From Verrucomicrobiia bacterium (GTDB taxonomy: Bacteria; Verrucomicrobiota; Verrucomicrobiia; Limisphaerales; DASXHY01): a DNA stretch of 64,000 nt. Below, one piece after another: positions 54,296-62,346 of this stretch. How positions within the stretch are numbered: position 1 is the first letter of the stretch; the number at the start of each line of letters is the position of its first letter. Position numbers and translations under genes: made by a program. The stretch is from positions 25,083 through 89,082 of the forward strand of contig DASPIL010000011.1 in NCBI GenBank assembly GCA_035629175.1. Reading direction: 5' to 3'. The notes beneath the pieces were generated by a model that saw only the letters and a list, made by a program, of their open reading frames with translations, was not told where the DNA came from and did no database searches.

Positions 54296-55141
54296 TCAGG
54301 CGGCGATCAAGCGGCGAAGCTTCGCAATGTTCCGCTCGATCCGAATGACGTAATCATTGGGACCGTCGGGATACGGATCATTCAGGAAGCGGTAAACACC
54401 CTGGAAATCCTCACGCAGCTTCACCTGTGCAAAGCCTTCCCAAAACGTTGGAGTCCTGCGCATCAGGTCCTCCACACTGTCATAGGCGAGACGGCTTCCC
54501 TGCGGCCCCGCCGCTGCCGCAGCCTCGGTAAACTCCTGATACAATTCAGGAAGCCGTTCCACGTAATCGTCCGCCGCCATCTGTCCCATCAGGTCAGCCG
54601 TTCCCAGCGCATATCCCAGGCGCCGTTCCAGTTCGCTCCGAAACGGCAGCGCATTCAAATCGTCGGTGAACCCGGTGCATTGGATCATGCTTTGCACCGC
54701 CCGAATCTGGTCGGGATTGAACCCGCGTTCCGTCAGAAAGCCGTTCGCGAATTCCGCGCTCCGCTTCACATGGATCAGCGTGTACTTCGCGCCCGTTCCT
54801 TCCGTGTCTCCCTTCCGCTTCAGGTAGCCGCTGTCGTGAAGCAGGATCGCGAGCAGCGCCAGCTCCACCACCTCGCGATTCAGCGCCGGCGCCGCGCCAG
54901 CCCGATGCCAGCCCCGCAACAGGCGGGCCATGCAAAGCGTCCCCTGCAGCGTGTGCTCAAGGTCGTGGTAGGGAACATCAATCGGAAGGTAATCGCAGTA
55001 ACGGCCCGCAAAACACTCAGTGACCCACCCGAAAACGCGCGAAACAAAATCGGGATCACCTTCTGGAACAATGGCCAGGTAGGCCAATTGAACTTCCTTC
55101 GCAACGGCTGTCGGATCTTTCGTGACAACGGCCGGATACAT
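54296..55141 (-). CDS. HD domain phosphohydrolase-like protein
   Basis: 281 residues. Metal-binding elements are visible: PYHDLEHTLQGTLCMARLL, then AILLHDSGYLKRKGD and later GTADLMGQMAADDYVERLP. The pattern is like the PDEase-type HD fold for nucleotides or cyclic nucleotides. ATG 55141 is used; GTG 55168 would add nine residues. It is convergent with DUF2905, 12 bp away, and divergent from gatC. Confidence 0.78.
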   Translation of the reverse strand: MYPAVVTKDPTAVAKEVQLAYLAIVPEGDPDFVSRVFGWVTECFAGRYCDYLPIDVPYHDLEHTLQGTLCMARLLRGWHRAGAAPALNREVVELALLAILLHDSGYLKRKGDTEGTGAKYTLIHVKRSAEFANGFLTERGFNPDQIRAVQSMIQCTGFTDDLNALPFRSELERRLGYALGTADLMGQMAADDYVERLPELYQEFTEAAAAAGPQGSRLAYDSVEDLMRRTPTFWEGFAQVKLREDFQGVYRFLNDPYPDGPNDYVIRIERNIAKLRRLIAA

Positions 55142-55308
55142 CGGGCGCCAATCTAGTGTGAAGTCCACCCGTTTGCACGCGGATAATCATCGCCGAAAAA
55201 GTCTGTCCATCCACCCCCCCAAATCCGTCCGCAGCACCCGGCCGAATTGCCCCCGATTCGCAAACTTTGAACTTTGAACTTCAAATCCCGAACTCTACCT
55301 TCCCGCCC

Positions 55309-55596
55309 ATGGCAGCCGCTGAAATTGACGTTAAATATGTCGCGCATCTCGCGCGCATCGCCCTGTCGCCCGACGAGGAAGAACAGCTCTCCTCCCAGCT
55401 GGGGAACATCCTCAGTTACATAGAACAACTGAAGGAGGTCGATGTTTCCTCCGTGGAGCCCACTGCCCATGCATTTCCGATCGTGAACGTCACGCGTCCC
55501 GACGAACCCCGCCCCTGCCTGCCCAATGAAGAAGCATTGCGCAACGCTCCAGCCCAGGCCAGTGGGCAGTTCATTGTCCCGCGAATCGTTGAGTAA
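55309..55596 (+). CDS. gatC: Asp/Glu-tRNA amidotransferase subunit C
   Basis: 95 residues from ATG 55309. [20 protein letters not shown], then [20 protein letters not shown] and a C-terminal VPRIVE are the usual GatC features. GatC holds GatA and GatB together to amidate mischarged Glu-tRNA(Gln)/Asp-tRNA(Asn). It is followed 14 bp later by gatA. An upstream in-frame start would add 14 residues not seen in the family. Confidence 0.95.
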   Translation: MAAAEIDVKYVAHLARIALSPDEEEQLSSQLGNILSYIEQLKEVDVSSVEPTAHAFPIVNVTRPDEPRPCLPNEEALRNAPAQASGQFIVPRIVE

Positions 55597-55610
55597 CCCT
55601 GATTGGAACG

Positions 55611-57077
55611 ATGCTGAACCAATTCACCATTTCCGAACTCACCGCACGGCTTGGGCGCCGCGACATTTCCGCGCGCGAAATCACGCAGGCGTGCCTCCAG
55701 CAAATCCAGAAGGTTGACCGCGAGGTCCACGCGTTTCTCAGCTGGAATGAACGCGATGCGCTCGCACAGGCGGATGCAGCCGACCAGCAGATCGCAGCCG
55801 GCGCCAGCATCGTGGAAAAACCGTTGCTCGGGATCCCGATCGCGATGAAGGACGTCATCGCGGTCAAGGGCCACCCGCTGAATTGCGGATCCAAACTGCT
55901 GGGAAACTTCGTGTCGCCCTACGATGCCACCGTCGTCCAAAAGCTCAAAGCCGCGGGCGCGATTGTTTTCGGCCGTCTCAATATGGACGAGTTCGCGATG
56001 GGCAGCTCGACCGAGAATTCCGCGTTCGGGTTGACGCGAAATCCGTGGGATACTTCCCGTATTCCCGGCGGCTCTTCAGGCGGTTCAGCCGCTGCCGTCG
56101 CGGCAAATGAAGCGATTGCCACGCTCGGTTCCGACACAGGTGGATCGATTCGCCAGCCGGCTGCGCTTTGCGGCTGCGTTGGCTTGAAACCGACCTACGG
56201 CCGCGTATCGCGATACGGCCTCGTCGCATTTGCGTCGTCACTCGACCAGATTGGGCCGTTCACAAAAGACGTTCGCGATTCCGCGACCCTGCTTGAAGTT
56301 TTGAGCGGACTCGATAAATCCGATTCGACCAGCGTGCCTCAACCCGTGCCGCATTACGCATCTGCGTTGAACGGACAAATCAAGGGCCTGCGGATTGGCA
56401 TTGCCAGAGAATTCATGGTGGGCGGGTTGGATCCGGAAGTGAAGGCAGCCGTGGACGCGGCGCTGAAGCAATTGGAACAACTTGGCGCTGAACTCGTAGA
56501 AGTTTCCCTGCCCCACACGCAATACGCTGTCGCGACATATTACATCATCGCAACCGCGGAAGCGTCTGCGAACCTAGCCCGCTTCGACGGCGTGCGTTAT
56601 TGCGCGCGAGTGAATGGCGCCGATCCGATTGAGATGTATGCGAAAACCCGTGGCGCGGGATTCGGTCCTGAAGTGAAACGGCGGATCATTTTGGGAACCT
56701 ACGTGCTGAGCAGCGGATACTACGATGCCTATTATCTGCGCGCCCAGAAAGTCCGCACTCTGATTCGCAACGATTTCTTGAAGGCGTTTGAGACGGTGGA
56801 TGCAATTGTGACACCCACAACGCCGACTGCAGCATTCAAGGCAGGCGAGAAATCGGGCGATCCGCTGCAGATGTATCTGTCCGACATTTTCACGATCTCA
56901 TGCAATCTCGCAGGCATTTGCGGCATCAGCATTCCCTGCGGGTTCACGCGGTCGCCGAAGTTGCCAATCGGGCTTCAACTCCTGGGAAAACCTTTCGGCG
57001 AGGAAACGATCCTCAAGCTGGCGCACGCCTACGAACAGGCCACGCCCTGGCACAAGGAACGCGCGCCACTGGCATAG
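55611..57077 (+). CDS. gatA: Asp/Glu-tRNA amidotransferase subunit A
   Basis: 488 residues, amidase signature family; releases ammonia from glutamine. The Ser-cisSer-Lys triad is intact: Lys 80 (GIPIAMKDV), Ser 155 (PGGSSGGSA) and Ser 179 ([11 protein letters not shown]). GatC is just upstream. No gatB follows. The integron cassette array begins about 60 bp after the gatA stop on the opposite strand, so gatB must be elsewhere or beyond the array. Confidence 0.96.
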   Translation: MLNQFTISELTARLGRRDISAREITQACLQQIQKVDREVHAFLSWNERDALAQADAADQQIAAGASIVEKPLLGIPIAMKDVIAVKGHPLNCGSKLLGNFVSPYDATVVQKLKAAGAIVFGRLNMDEFAMGSSTENSAFGLTRNPWDTSRIPGGSSGGSAAAVAANEAIATLGSDTGGSIRQPAALCGCVGLKPTYGRVSRYGLVAFASSLDQIGPFTKDVRDSATLLEVLSGLDKSDSTSVPQPVPHYASALNGQIKGLRIGIAREFMVGGLDPEVKAAVDAALKQLEQLGAELVEVSLPHTQYAVATYYIIATAEASANLARFDGVRYCARVNGADPIEMYAKTRGAGFGPEVKRRIILGTYVLSSGYYDAYYLRAQKVRTLIRNDFLKAFETVDAIVTPTTPTAAFKAGEKSGDPLQMYLSDIFTISCNLAGICGISIPCGFTRSPKLPIGLQLLGKPFGEETILKLAHAYEQATPWHKERAPLA

Positions 57078-57138
57078 GTATCCTCTATTCGGCAGAACAG
57101 CGCGTCGTTCGGAGCTCGCCCTCGTTATGTCGTCACTC

Positions 57139-57852
57139 TCATTTCAGCCAAGAATAATGCTTCGATAAGAAATTCCGACACGACCGGCGGTTGCCGGCGC
57201 AAGCATGTTCCGAAAGCCGCCGCACCTGCTCGGTGAAATCAGTGGGCGCTGCACCCAATTCGATGAGATGCGCAATGCATGTCGCCACGTCAAAGGCGGC
57301 CCAGTTGGTGAAATCAGCGTCTTCCCACAGTGAAGGGTGCGACCACAGTGTCGCGAGATGTCTGCGTAGTGTGGCGTCTGCGTTCGGGTGCTTTGTATGG
57401 GAAATCGCCTGGCAGATGTTAGAACTGTGCTTAAGCTCCCCGCCGCTTAAGGCGCGAACAAGAGTACCGAAGGCCTCGTCACGGGGAAGCTGTGAGGCGA
57501 CACTCAAGGCGATGCCAGACCAGTGCTCGGGCTTGCCATGCTGCATGATGAAACGCAGCATTTCAGGAAAATCGAGCTGTTCGTGCAACCAACTGCACGA
57601 CTGGCAGAAATCAATGCGGATGTCGTCTGTCCAACTCGGCCACTCCTGCTGAAGCTCGGATGCAGTAATGGATGCCGAACCATCCATAAAGCGAGAAATC
57701 TCGGCTCCCATCTTGCGCTCTTGCGAATGATAGCTGCGCGAAAACGGACGCTCGGAGCGCAGCGCCAGTCGCATGCCATCCATGATCACTGCCTTCGGGT
57801 ATTCGTCTCCGTATAGCCTTTTAAGATCGGACATTTTCATGGCGGGCAACAT
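57139..57852 (-). CDS. Cassette gene: HEAT-repeat-like protein of unknown function
   Basis: 237 residues from ATG 57852, chosen because it lies 10 bp after the R' box of an attC-like site, the usual place in a cassette. Leu/Ala-rich helices such as FGTLVRALSGGELKHSSNIC and DATLRRHLATLWSHPSLWED suggest HEAT-like helical repeats. No catalytic motif is visible. It is the last cassette next to gatA. A longer frame upstream runs across the attC site and is not used. Confidence 0.65.
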   Translation of the reverse strand: MLPAMKMSDLKRLYGDEYPKAVIMDGMRLALRSERPFSRSYHSQERKMGAEISRFMDGSASITASELQQEWPSWTDDIRIDFCQSCSWLHEQLDFPEMLRFIMQHGKPEHWSGIALSVASQLPRDEAFGTLVRALSGGELKHSSNICQAISHTKHPNADATLRRHLATLWSHPSLWEDADFTNWAAFDVATCIAHLIELGAAPTDFTEQVRRLSEHACAGNRRSCRNFLSKHYSWLK

Positions 57853-57861
57853 GGTCCAGCG

Positions 57862-57967
57862 CTTCAACTGAGCAGGTGGTGCAACTTCTCCGACTGCTCG
57901 TAAACCACCAACGAACCAACGGTATAAACAGCATGCGCCCGCCACTTTTTCAAGGCATCTGGTGAGC
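57862..57967 (-). repeat. attC-like site I (degenerate)
   Basis: On the minus strand the 106-bp stretch aligns over its centre with attC site B: ACCAGAT, AAGTGGCGGGCGCATGCTGTTT (split here), GTGGTTTACGAG and GTCGGAG. The R' side is GTTGAAG, but the R'' side is GCTCACC, lacking AAC. It is therefore an attC relic or a weak site. Confidence 0.5.
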
Positions 57968-58304
57968 GCTTCGTGAAAATGTAGCAACCATTTTCGGCGC
58001 GAGAATCCGAAAGTAAAGACAAACGGTTTTTACGCGAATTACGCTCATTCTCGCGAATGTTCCAGCCGGACTTCGTTTGCTTCGTACTGCTATCCCACAG
58101 CGTAATTTTTTTTGCGACATTTTAAGTGCCGACCTTCGCAAGCTCCTGAATATCCGCGTCTCGAGGAGCCAAGACCGCTGTGTCTTGCGTCGTTTTATCT
58201 CTTCTCCGTGGTCAAACAAACAAGTTGAACGACCAGTTCTATTCCTGCAAAACACGCGAGCCATCGCCAATATCGCCAACCCGTGGACTCTTCAAGATCG
58301 GCTC
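57968..58304. other. Cassette remnant DNA without a clear gene
   Basis: These bases lie between attC-like site I and the broken toxin. Out-of-frame pieces of a RelE-type toxin seem to continue down to about 58230. Below that I see no gene, only a GCGAATGTTCCAG phrase near 58055 that resembles the start of sites D and E and may be another attC relic. Confidence 0.4.
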
Positions 58305-58412
58305 TCAGGCATACAGAGAAATAATCTCCCAATCCGGCTCCTGAGCCTCGTAAAACAAGAATCCATCTTTAAGGTCCTGGAGCGCGTCCTCGGAAATCCG
58401 GATCGCGATCAT
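58305..58412 (-). pseudogene. Cassette gene: RelE/ParE-family toxin, frameshifted
   Basis: The frame starts at ATG 58412, overlapping the antitoxin stop by 4 bases (ATGA), and reads MIAIRISEDALQDLKDGFLF then YEAQEP, the N-terminus of RelE/ParE-type toxins. It is lost at 58305. In the next frame GLGDYFSVCLRADLEES follows, which is the expected continuation, so a 1-nt indel near 58335 broke the gene. More shifts seem to follow. The toxin is most likely inactive. Confidence 0.65.
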
Positions 58413-58567
58413 GGCCGCCCGACCGAACCCTTAACCGAATCCCAGTCCAGAAGCTGCGCAGCACCTTCGCGCACCCTTGCTCGCCGCTGATCCAACAAGG
58501 CTCTCAACTCCTCGGGAACAGCCATCCGTTCAAAACGATCACGAAAATCCTCCCAGATCGCTTCCAT
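58409..58567 (-). CDS. Cassette gene: addiction-module antitoxin (PF09720-type)
   Basis: 52 residues, too short for many gene finders. It reads MEAIWEDFRDRFERMAVPEE, then LRALLDQRRARVREGAAQLL and DWDSVKG. The P-LRALLDQR...G...-W(ee/ds)V pattern is that of the small antitoxins paired with RelE/ParE toxins. It overlaps the toxin remnant by 4 bases. It lies 97 bp downstream of attC site A. Toxin-antitoxin pairs are common integron cargo. Confidence 0.7.
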   Translation of the reverse strand: MEAIWEDFRDRFERMAVPEELRALLDQRRARVREGAAQLLDWDSVKGSVGRP

Positions 58568-58663
58568 GATTTGGATCTTTTACTCAACCCGCAGTGCTTT
58601 GACGTCTTGCCCTGTCATGCTGGAACAATACTGCGAGCCCGAGCGACGTGCTATTCGCTCTTC

Positions 58664-58809
58664 ATCGAACGACAGAACTGAGCGAAGTGGCGGGAAGCGC
58701 CGCTCCAACGACTCGGAAACCGCGAAAGAATAGACGCATGAAACTGTATGCGCCCTCAAATTTGCTGGCTCCGCTGCGCTCGGCAGCAATACACCCTTTG
58801 TTGTTAGGC
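58664..58809 (-). repeat. attC-like site A
   Basis: On the minus strand, R'' GCCTAAC (exact RYYYAAC consensus) contains the stop codon of the cassette gene before it. The site ends about 146 bp later at GTTCGAT (R'-like). Its centre resembles sites B and I (GCGCATACAGTTTCATGCGT, then CTTTCGCGGTTT). Arm pairing is weak, so it is less certain than C-G. Confidence 0.55.
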
Positions 58810-59172
58810 CTCATTTTCTTTTATTTCTTTGGCTATAACGAAGCCGGAAAAGCCAATCGCTGACTCAATCACCCACGCGCTATGGGATTCAAACAACTCC
58901 GGGGCGAAACTCGATGCATCATCTTGCCAGTGGGCGATTCCATGCTGGTGCGCCCACGCTTTTAGAATCTGCTCCTTATCGGATACAAACTGAGCCAGCG
59001 GAACTTCCATGATATCCGTTATGATGGCTCCGCACGTATGGACGAAGTGGTAGAGCACGACATCGCAAAACTCAATTTCTGATCGCTCCTGCTCCAGTTC
59101 GAGGCGAAGAATCACCCGGGATCCATGCTCGAGCACCAAATACTCTCTCAGGTGGAAATCATGGTATTTCAT
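58804..59172 (-). CDS. Cassette gene: unknown 122-residue protein
   Basis: Begins at ATG 59172, 18 bp after attC B, and stops with TAA inside the R'' box of attC A. The sequence includes KYHDFHLREYLVLEHGSRVI and ELFESHSAWVIESAIGFSGF. It is acidic, soluble and without a signal peptide. I do not recognise the family. The gene-attC overlap is a classic cassette feature. Confidence 0.7.
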   Translation of the reverse strand: MKYHDFHLREYLVLEHGSRVILRLELEQERSEIEFCDVVLYHFVHTCGAIITDIMEVPLAQFVSDKEQILKAWAHQHGIAHWQDDASSFAPELFESHSAWVIESAIGFSGFVIAKEIKENEA

Positions 59173-59189
59173 GTTCTGCCATATTAATG

Positions 59190-59304
59190 ACAAAACGGAG
59201 CGAAGCGGCGGTCAGCGCCGCTCCGACAACTCGAAAACCACGAAAGAACCAAACGCATGAAACAGCATGCGTCCGCCACTTTCGCTGGAGTGATCTGGTT
59301 AGGG
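59190..59304 (-). repeat. attC-like site B
   Basis: Minus strand: R'' CCCTAAC, L'' AGCGAAAGTGGCGG, a ~60-bp centre, L' CCGCCGCTTCGCT, and an R' variant GTTTTGT. The two arms pair with one unpaired base in L''. It lies directly after the stop of the frameshifted membrane cassette gene (8 bp). Confidence 0.68.
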
Positions 59305-59311
59305 GCAAAAG

Positions 59312-59607
59312 TCATGTGGTTGATGGCCGCAGAACAGTCCACGCAATGGCGAATGCCACTGCGAGAGCAACATATCCGATGACAACCAAGCAGAAGAATC
59401 CTGCCTGCGTAATGCCGAACCGGTATCCCCTGGCGATCTCGAAAGAACTCTCGCCGCGAGCCCGTTGCTCATCTGTCGTGGTCTCAATTGGCGTCGAGTG
59501 GATTTCATCGACACAGGGCGCTCTGTTTTGCCTGCCCAATAGGCGCCGATCCAAACCACCGAGTAAACGGTGATCAAGATGAGGAAAATGAGTGGAAGCG
59601 TATTCAT
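59312..59607 (-). pseudogene. Cassette gene: two-helix membrane protein, frameshifted
   Basis: ATG 59607 lies 11 bp after attC C. The start NTLPLIFLILITVYSVVWIG is a membrane helix. At about 59520 the frame should change to continue VDEIHSTPIETTTDEQRARG and a second helix, TQAGFFCLVVIGYVALAVAF, ending at TGA 59312, just before attC B. A single 1-nt indel restores a protein of ~98 residues. Sequencing error or recent decay are both possible. Confidence 0.6.
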
Positions 59608-59617
59608 GGTCTCATGC

Positions 59618-59743
59618 CCCTAACGCAAAGCTGAGCGACTGCCGCCGGAAACGCAAGCTTGAGTGCGAACGGCGCGTCCGAACTGACGCCCGGCATCGAG
59701 CGGAGAGGCGGAGCGGCAGTTCGTCTCCAGCGTCTGGTTCGGT
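59618..59743 (-). repeat. attC site C
   Basis: Minus strand: R'' ACCGAAC, L'' GCTGGAGACGAACTGCCGC, a ~60-bp centre, L' GCGGCAGTCGCTCAGC, R' GTTAGGG. L'' pairs with L' with extra G and A bases in L'', the standard asymmetry that sets attC polarity. Total 126 bp. Confidence 0.82.
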
Positions 59744-59761
59744 GATTTCATTGCGTGCAGA

Positions 59762-60085
59762 CTACATCGAGCTAAGTGCGGTGGCGAGTGAATCGGCGTG
59801 GCAGACAAGGGTGTAATCCCTGCCTCTCACCTGCTCCGCAACGCCACAAGACTGTGTCGTGGGATCGTAAACCACGACATATCCATCCGCAGGTGTCCGC
59901 CCCTCCTGCAATACTACCCATATCTCCCGTGGTGGTAACTTGGTATCGTCGGGATCAATGCGAACTGAAAACGGCTCAACGAAAAACTCGTGCAAGTTCT
60001 GGCGCCTAATGCCGTGGGAACTGTCGAATGACTCGTTACGCGCCAACTCCTGCTGAACCATCTGCTTTATGTCGCGAGCGATCAT
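59762..60085 (-). CDS. Cassette gene: unknown 107-residue protein
   Basis: ATG 60085 lies 15 bp after the R' box of attC D, and the stop lies 19 bp before attC C. Sequence includes IARDIKQMVQQELARNESFD and YVVVYDPTTQSCGVAEQVRG. It is soluble with no signal peptide. The domain is not recognised. An upstream in-frame extension would run through attC D and is rejected. Confidence 0.7.
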   Translation of the reverse strand: MIARDIKQMVQQELARNESFDSSHGIRRQNLHEFFVEPFSVRIDPDDTKLPPREIWVVLQEGRTPADGYVVVYDPTTQSCGVAEQVRGRDYTLVCHADSLATALSSM

Positions 60086-60099
60086 GAATGCGCTACTTC

Positions 60100-60191
60100 G
60101 CCGAACGTTCCGCATCACTGACCCCGCGCAGTGAGGCTCGAATTGAAACCACACCGCTACCGCGGGGTTCAGTGCATGCGGTTTGTTCGGT
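60100..60191 (-). repeat. attC site D
   Basis: 92 bp on the minus strand. R'' ACCGAAC, spacer AAA, L'' CCGCATGCACTGAACCCCG; L' CGGGGTCAGTGATGCGG, spacer AAC, R' GTTCGGC. The L arms are perfectly complementary except for an extra G and an extra A in L'', the extrahelical bases that fix strand choice by the integrase. This is one of the clearest sites in the array. Confidence 0.88.
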
Positions 60192-60195
60192 GTTT

Positions 60196-60603
60196 TCATT
60201 TTCTGCGCTCATCTACATCATGGACATCAAACGCTGTCTGGACGTCCTCTCGGCAGAAGCACCCGAGCTTCCGCTTCTGCTCGGCAACCCACTCCGAAAC
60301 ATCATCTCTCCAGCCACGCTTCTCCATAAAAGCGTTGAAGATGAAAATCTCCTCTTCAATGCGCTTTCCTCCTTTCCCGAAACACCAATCAAGGATTTCG
60401 TCGTCGGAGCCCCCTTGCTTCACTCGCTGGCAGAGGTCTTCGTATTTCACTCGGAGAAAGCGGCACACTCGACCGTCCAAGCCATGTCCAAGATTGTAGT
60501 CCTGTGGAAGTTCTCCAGCTTGGTGCAGCTTGATCTTGTCTAGGGTGCGGCCAAACATCACCAACCCACCTACTTTTTCGTAACCTGAGCGCGGAGGAAA
60601 CAT
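60196..60603 (-). CDS. Cassette gene: DUF5069 protein
   Basis: 135 residues. MFGRTLDKIKLHQAGELPQD, GLDGRVCRFLRVKYEDLCQR and SDDEILDWCFGKGG match the DUF5069 pattern (LxRtldKir, D-Y, GlD, sDeevl-W). ATG 60603 is 15 bp after attC E, and the stop is 4 bp before attC D. Function unknown. It is a chromosomal family in Verrucomicrobia that here rides on a cassette. Confidence 0.78.
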   Translation of the reverse strand: MFPPRSGYEKVGGLVMFGRTLDKIKLHQAGELPQDYNLGHGLDGRVCRFLRVKYEDLCQRVKQGGSDDEILDWCFGKGGKRIEEEIFIFNAFMEKRGWRDDVSEWVAEQKRKLGCFCREDVQTAFDVHDVDERRK

Positions 60604-60617
60604 GACATGTAGATTAC

Positions 60618-60677
60618 AGCGAACGTTCCAGATCAGTGACCCGGCGCCACTGATCTTCGATTGTCAACAACCGGGTT
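60618..60677 (-). repeat. attC site E, R' half (interrupted by IS)
   Basis: Plus-strand coordinates carry AGCGAAC (R' complement), GTT, then CCAGATCAGTGACCCGG and the site centre up to ...CAACAACCGGGTT. The last four bases (GGTT, 60674-60677) are the target duplication of the IS element. The partner half is at 62319-62344. Confidence 0.85.
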
Positions 60678-60751
60678 TGTGCTGCTTCAGTCGGAATTGG
60701 AAAAACCGGGCGATTGGCTAAAGTATGCGGCCATAGCAACGGATCCAAACT

Positions 60752-61063
60752 ATGACGAGAGAACGACGGCACTTTTCACCTCAGGAAAAGGTTAAAATTC
60801 TCCGGGAGCACCTGGTCGATCACAAGTCGATCTCGGAGGTGTGCGAAAAGCACGAGATTCAACCCAGCCTCTTCTACACCTGGCAAAAGACCTTCTTCGA
60901 GAACGGCGCGGCCGCATTCGAGGCTGTCGCGACTCCGGGACGGGTTTCGGTCGAGCAGAAGAAGATACAAAAGCTGGAAGCCAAGCTTCAACGCAAAGAC
61001 GAGGTGATGGCAGAACTGTTGACCGAGCACATCCTTTTAAAAAAAGAGATTGGGGAGAGCTGA
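60752..61063 (+). CDS. IS3-family transposase OrfA
   Basis: 103 residues. The helix-turn-helix FSPQEKVKILREHLVDHKSI and EIQPSLFYTWQKTFFENG, then a leucine-zipper-like helix (IQKLEAKLQRKDEVMAELLT) give the standard OrfA layout. The end overlaps the A-run used for -1 frameshifting into orfB, so it is made both alone and as part of OrfAB. Confidence 0.9.
   Translation: MTRERRHFSPQEKVKILREHLVDHKSISEVCEKHEIQPSLFYTWQKTFFENGAAAFEAVATPGRVSVEQKKIQKLEAKLQRKDEVMAELLTEHILLKKEIGES
61039..61046 (+). promoter_or_regulatory. Programmed -1 frameshift site (A7 G)
   Basis: A AAA AAA G in the orfA frame (TTA AAA AAA GAG). Slipping back one base gives ...AGA GAT TGG, entering the orfB frame. This is the usual way IS3 elements make the OrfAB transposase. 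Confidence 0.8.
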
Positions 61064-62028
61064 AACGATGCTGGGTGCCGCACGATGTGCGAGACCAGAT
61101 CGTCGACTTCATGAACAAGTGGTCCGAGAAAACCGAGACGCCCGTGACCCGGATGGTCAAAACGGCCGGCGTGGCCGTCAGCAAGTTTTATCAATGGAAA
61201 GACCGCTACGGCAAAGCCAACGAACACAACGCGCAAGTGCCGCGCGATCACTGGCTGGAGGCCTCGGAGAAGGAAGCCATCTTGAAATTCCACGCGGAGT
61301 ATCCGCTGGAAGGCTACCGCCGCTTGTGCTTCATGATGCTGGACCGCGACATTGTCGCCGTCAGCCCGTCGAGCGTATACCGGGTTCTGCATCAAGCCGG
61401 ACTGATCCAACGGCACGCCCGGCCGACGCGCAAAGGCCGGGGCTTTGAGCAACCGCTCCAGGCGCACGAACACTGGCACGTGGACGTTTCGCACCTCAAT
61501 GTTTGCGGGACGTTCTACTATCTGTGCAGCGTGATCGACGGCGCCAGCCGCTACATCGTGCATTGGGAAATCCGGGAGGCAATGAAGGAAAGCGACGTGG
61601 AAATGATCCTGCAAAAAGCCTTGGAAGAGTTTCCCGGGGCGCGGCCGAGGATCATCAGCGACAATGGTCCGCAGTTCGTGGCCAAGGACTTCAAGGAGTT
61701 CATCCGATTGGCGCAGTTGACGCATGTGCGGACCTCACCGCATTACCCGCAAAGCAACGGAAAGAAGGAACGCTGGTATCAGACGCTGAAGCGGGAGGCG
61801 ATCCGGCCTAAAACGCCGCTGGACCTTGAGCAGGCGCGCCAGGTGGTGGCCGAGTTTGTGCAACACTACAATCAGGTGCGGCTGCACAGCGCCATCGGCT
61901 ACATCGCGCCCAAGGACAAACTTGAGGGACGTCAGGAACAAATCTGGCGTGACAGAGACGCCAAGCTGGAAGCCGCCCGTGAGCGGCGGCGGCAGAAGCG
62001 GCAGGAGCAAATCGCATTGAGCGCGTGA
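61045..62028 (+). CDS. IS3-family transposase OrfB (DDE integrase core), via frameshift
   Basis: Extends from the slip site. An HTH_21-like part precedes the rve core. Catalytic residues: Asp in HWHVDVSHLN, Asp in IISDNGPQF and Glu in SNGKKERWYQTLKRE, i.e. a complete D-D-35-E. It ends RRRQKRQEQIALSA. Independent initiation at ATG 61111 (NKWSEKTETP) is possible. Confidence 0.9.
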   Translation, partial: RDWGELKRCWVPHDVRDQIVDFMNKWSEKTETPVTRMVKTAGVAVSKFYQWKDRYGKANEHNAQVPRDHWLEASEKEAILKFHAEYPLEGYRRLCFMMLDRDIVAVSPSSVYRVLHQAGLIQRHARPTRKGRGFEQPLQAHEHWHVDVSHLNVCGTFYYLCSVIDGASRYIVHWEIREAMKESDVEMILQKALEEFPGARPRIISDNGPQFVAKDFKEFIRLAQLTHVRTSPHYPQSNGKKERWYQTLKREAIRPKTPLDLEQARQVVAEFVQHYNQVRLHSAIGYIAPKDKLEGRQEQIWRDRDAKLEAARERRRQKRQEQIALSA

Positions 62029-62318
62029 AAAGACTTGGCAAGGGTGAGCTCAGCTAACTACAAACGATTGGTTCAGCCGGAGGATACGGCTCTGCAGGGA
62101 TGCAACCGGAGCGCCGCGCTGAACTCGAATACCGCAGGCCGGAGCGGCTCAATTGGGCTGCTCTGGCCGGCCACCTGCGGGTTCGATCACAAAGCGAAAA
62201 ATCCCAGGGGGTTTGGGGGACTGGTCCCCCAAGGCCAGAAACAAACAAATAATGAAAACCCGGCCGCCACTACGTTAAGCCGCCCGCGATGTTTTCCAAT
62301 TCACGCTGAACCAGTACA

Positions 62319-62344
62319 GGTTCACTGCATCTGGTTTGTTCGGC
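62319..62344 (-). repeat. attC site E, R'' half (interrupted by IS)
   Basis: Plus strand GGTT (duplication), CACTGCATCTGG, TTT, GTTCGGC. Joined to the other half without the IS, the arms CCAGATGCAGTGAACCCGG and CCGGGTCACTGATCTGG (both on the minus strand) pair throughout, leaving one G and one A unpaired exactly as in site D. Confidence 0.85.
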
Positions 62345-62346
62345 AT

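Larger units (their letters stand above)
60678..62318 (+). mobile_element. IS3-family insertion sequence, 1,641 bp, complete
   Basis: Ends are TGTGCTGCTTCAG... and, reversed, TGTACTGGTTCAG..., with 22 of the first 27 bases matching, both starting TG as IS3 elements do. A 4-bp duplication GGTT flanks it (60674-60677 and 62319-62322). Inside are orfA and orfB joined by an A7 frameshift site. About 290 bp follow orfB, including a perfect palindrome (TTGGGGGAC TG GTCCCCCAA, 62213-62232). It is oriented opposite to the cassette genes. Clean ends and intact frames suggest a recent insertion. Confidence 0.9.

Noticed and set aside
57950..58279. Minus-strand frame of 109 codons in the TA cassette
   Set aside because: It starts inside the broken toxin in another frame, is Arg/Lys/Ser-rich without motif and ends within attC-like site I. 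More likely decay product than gene.
62213..62232. Perfect palindrome inside the IS as a terminator
   Set aside because: The 9-bp stem has only a 2-nt centre and no T run follows on either strand. It is described as part of the IS instead.
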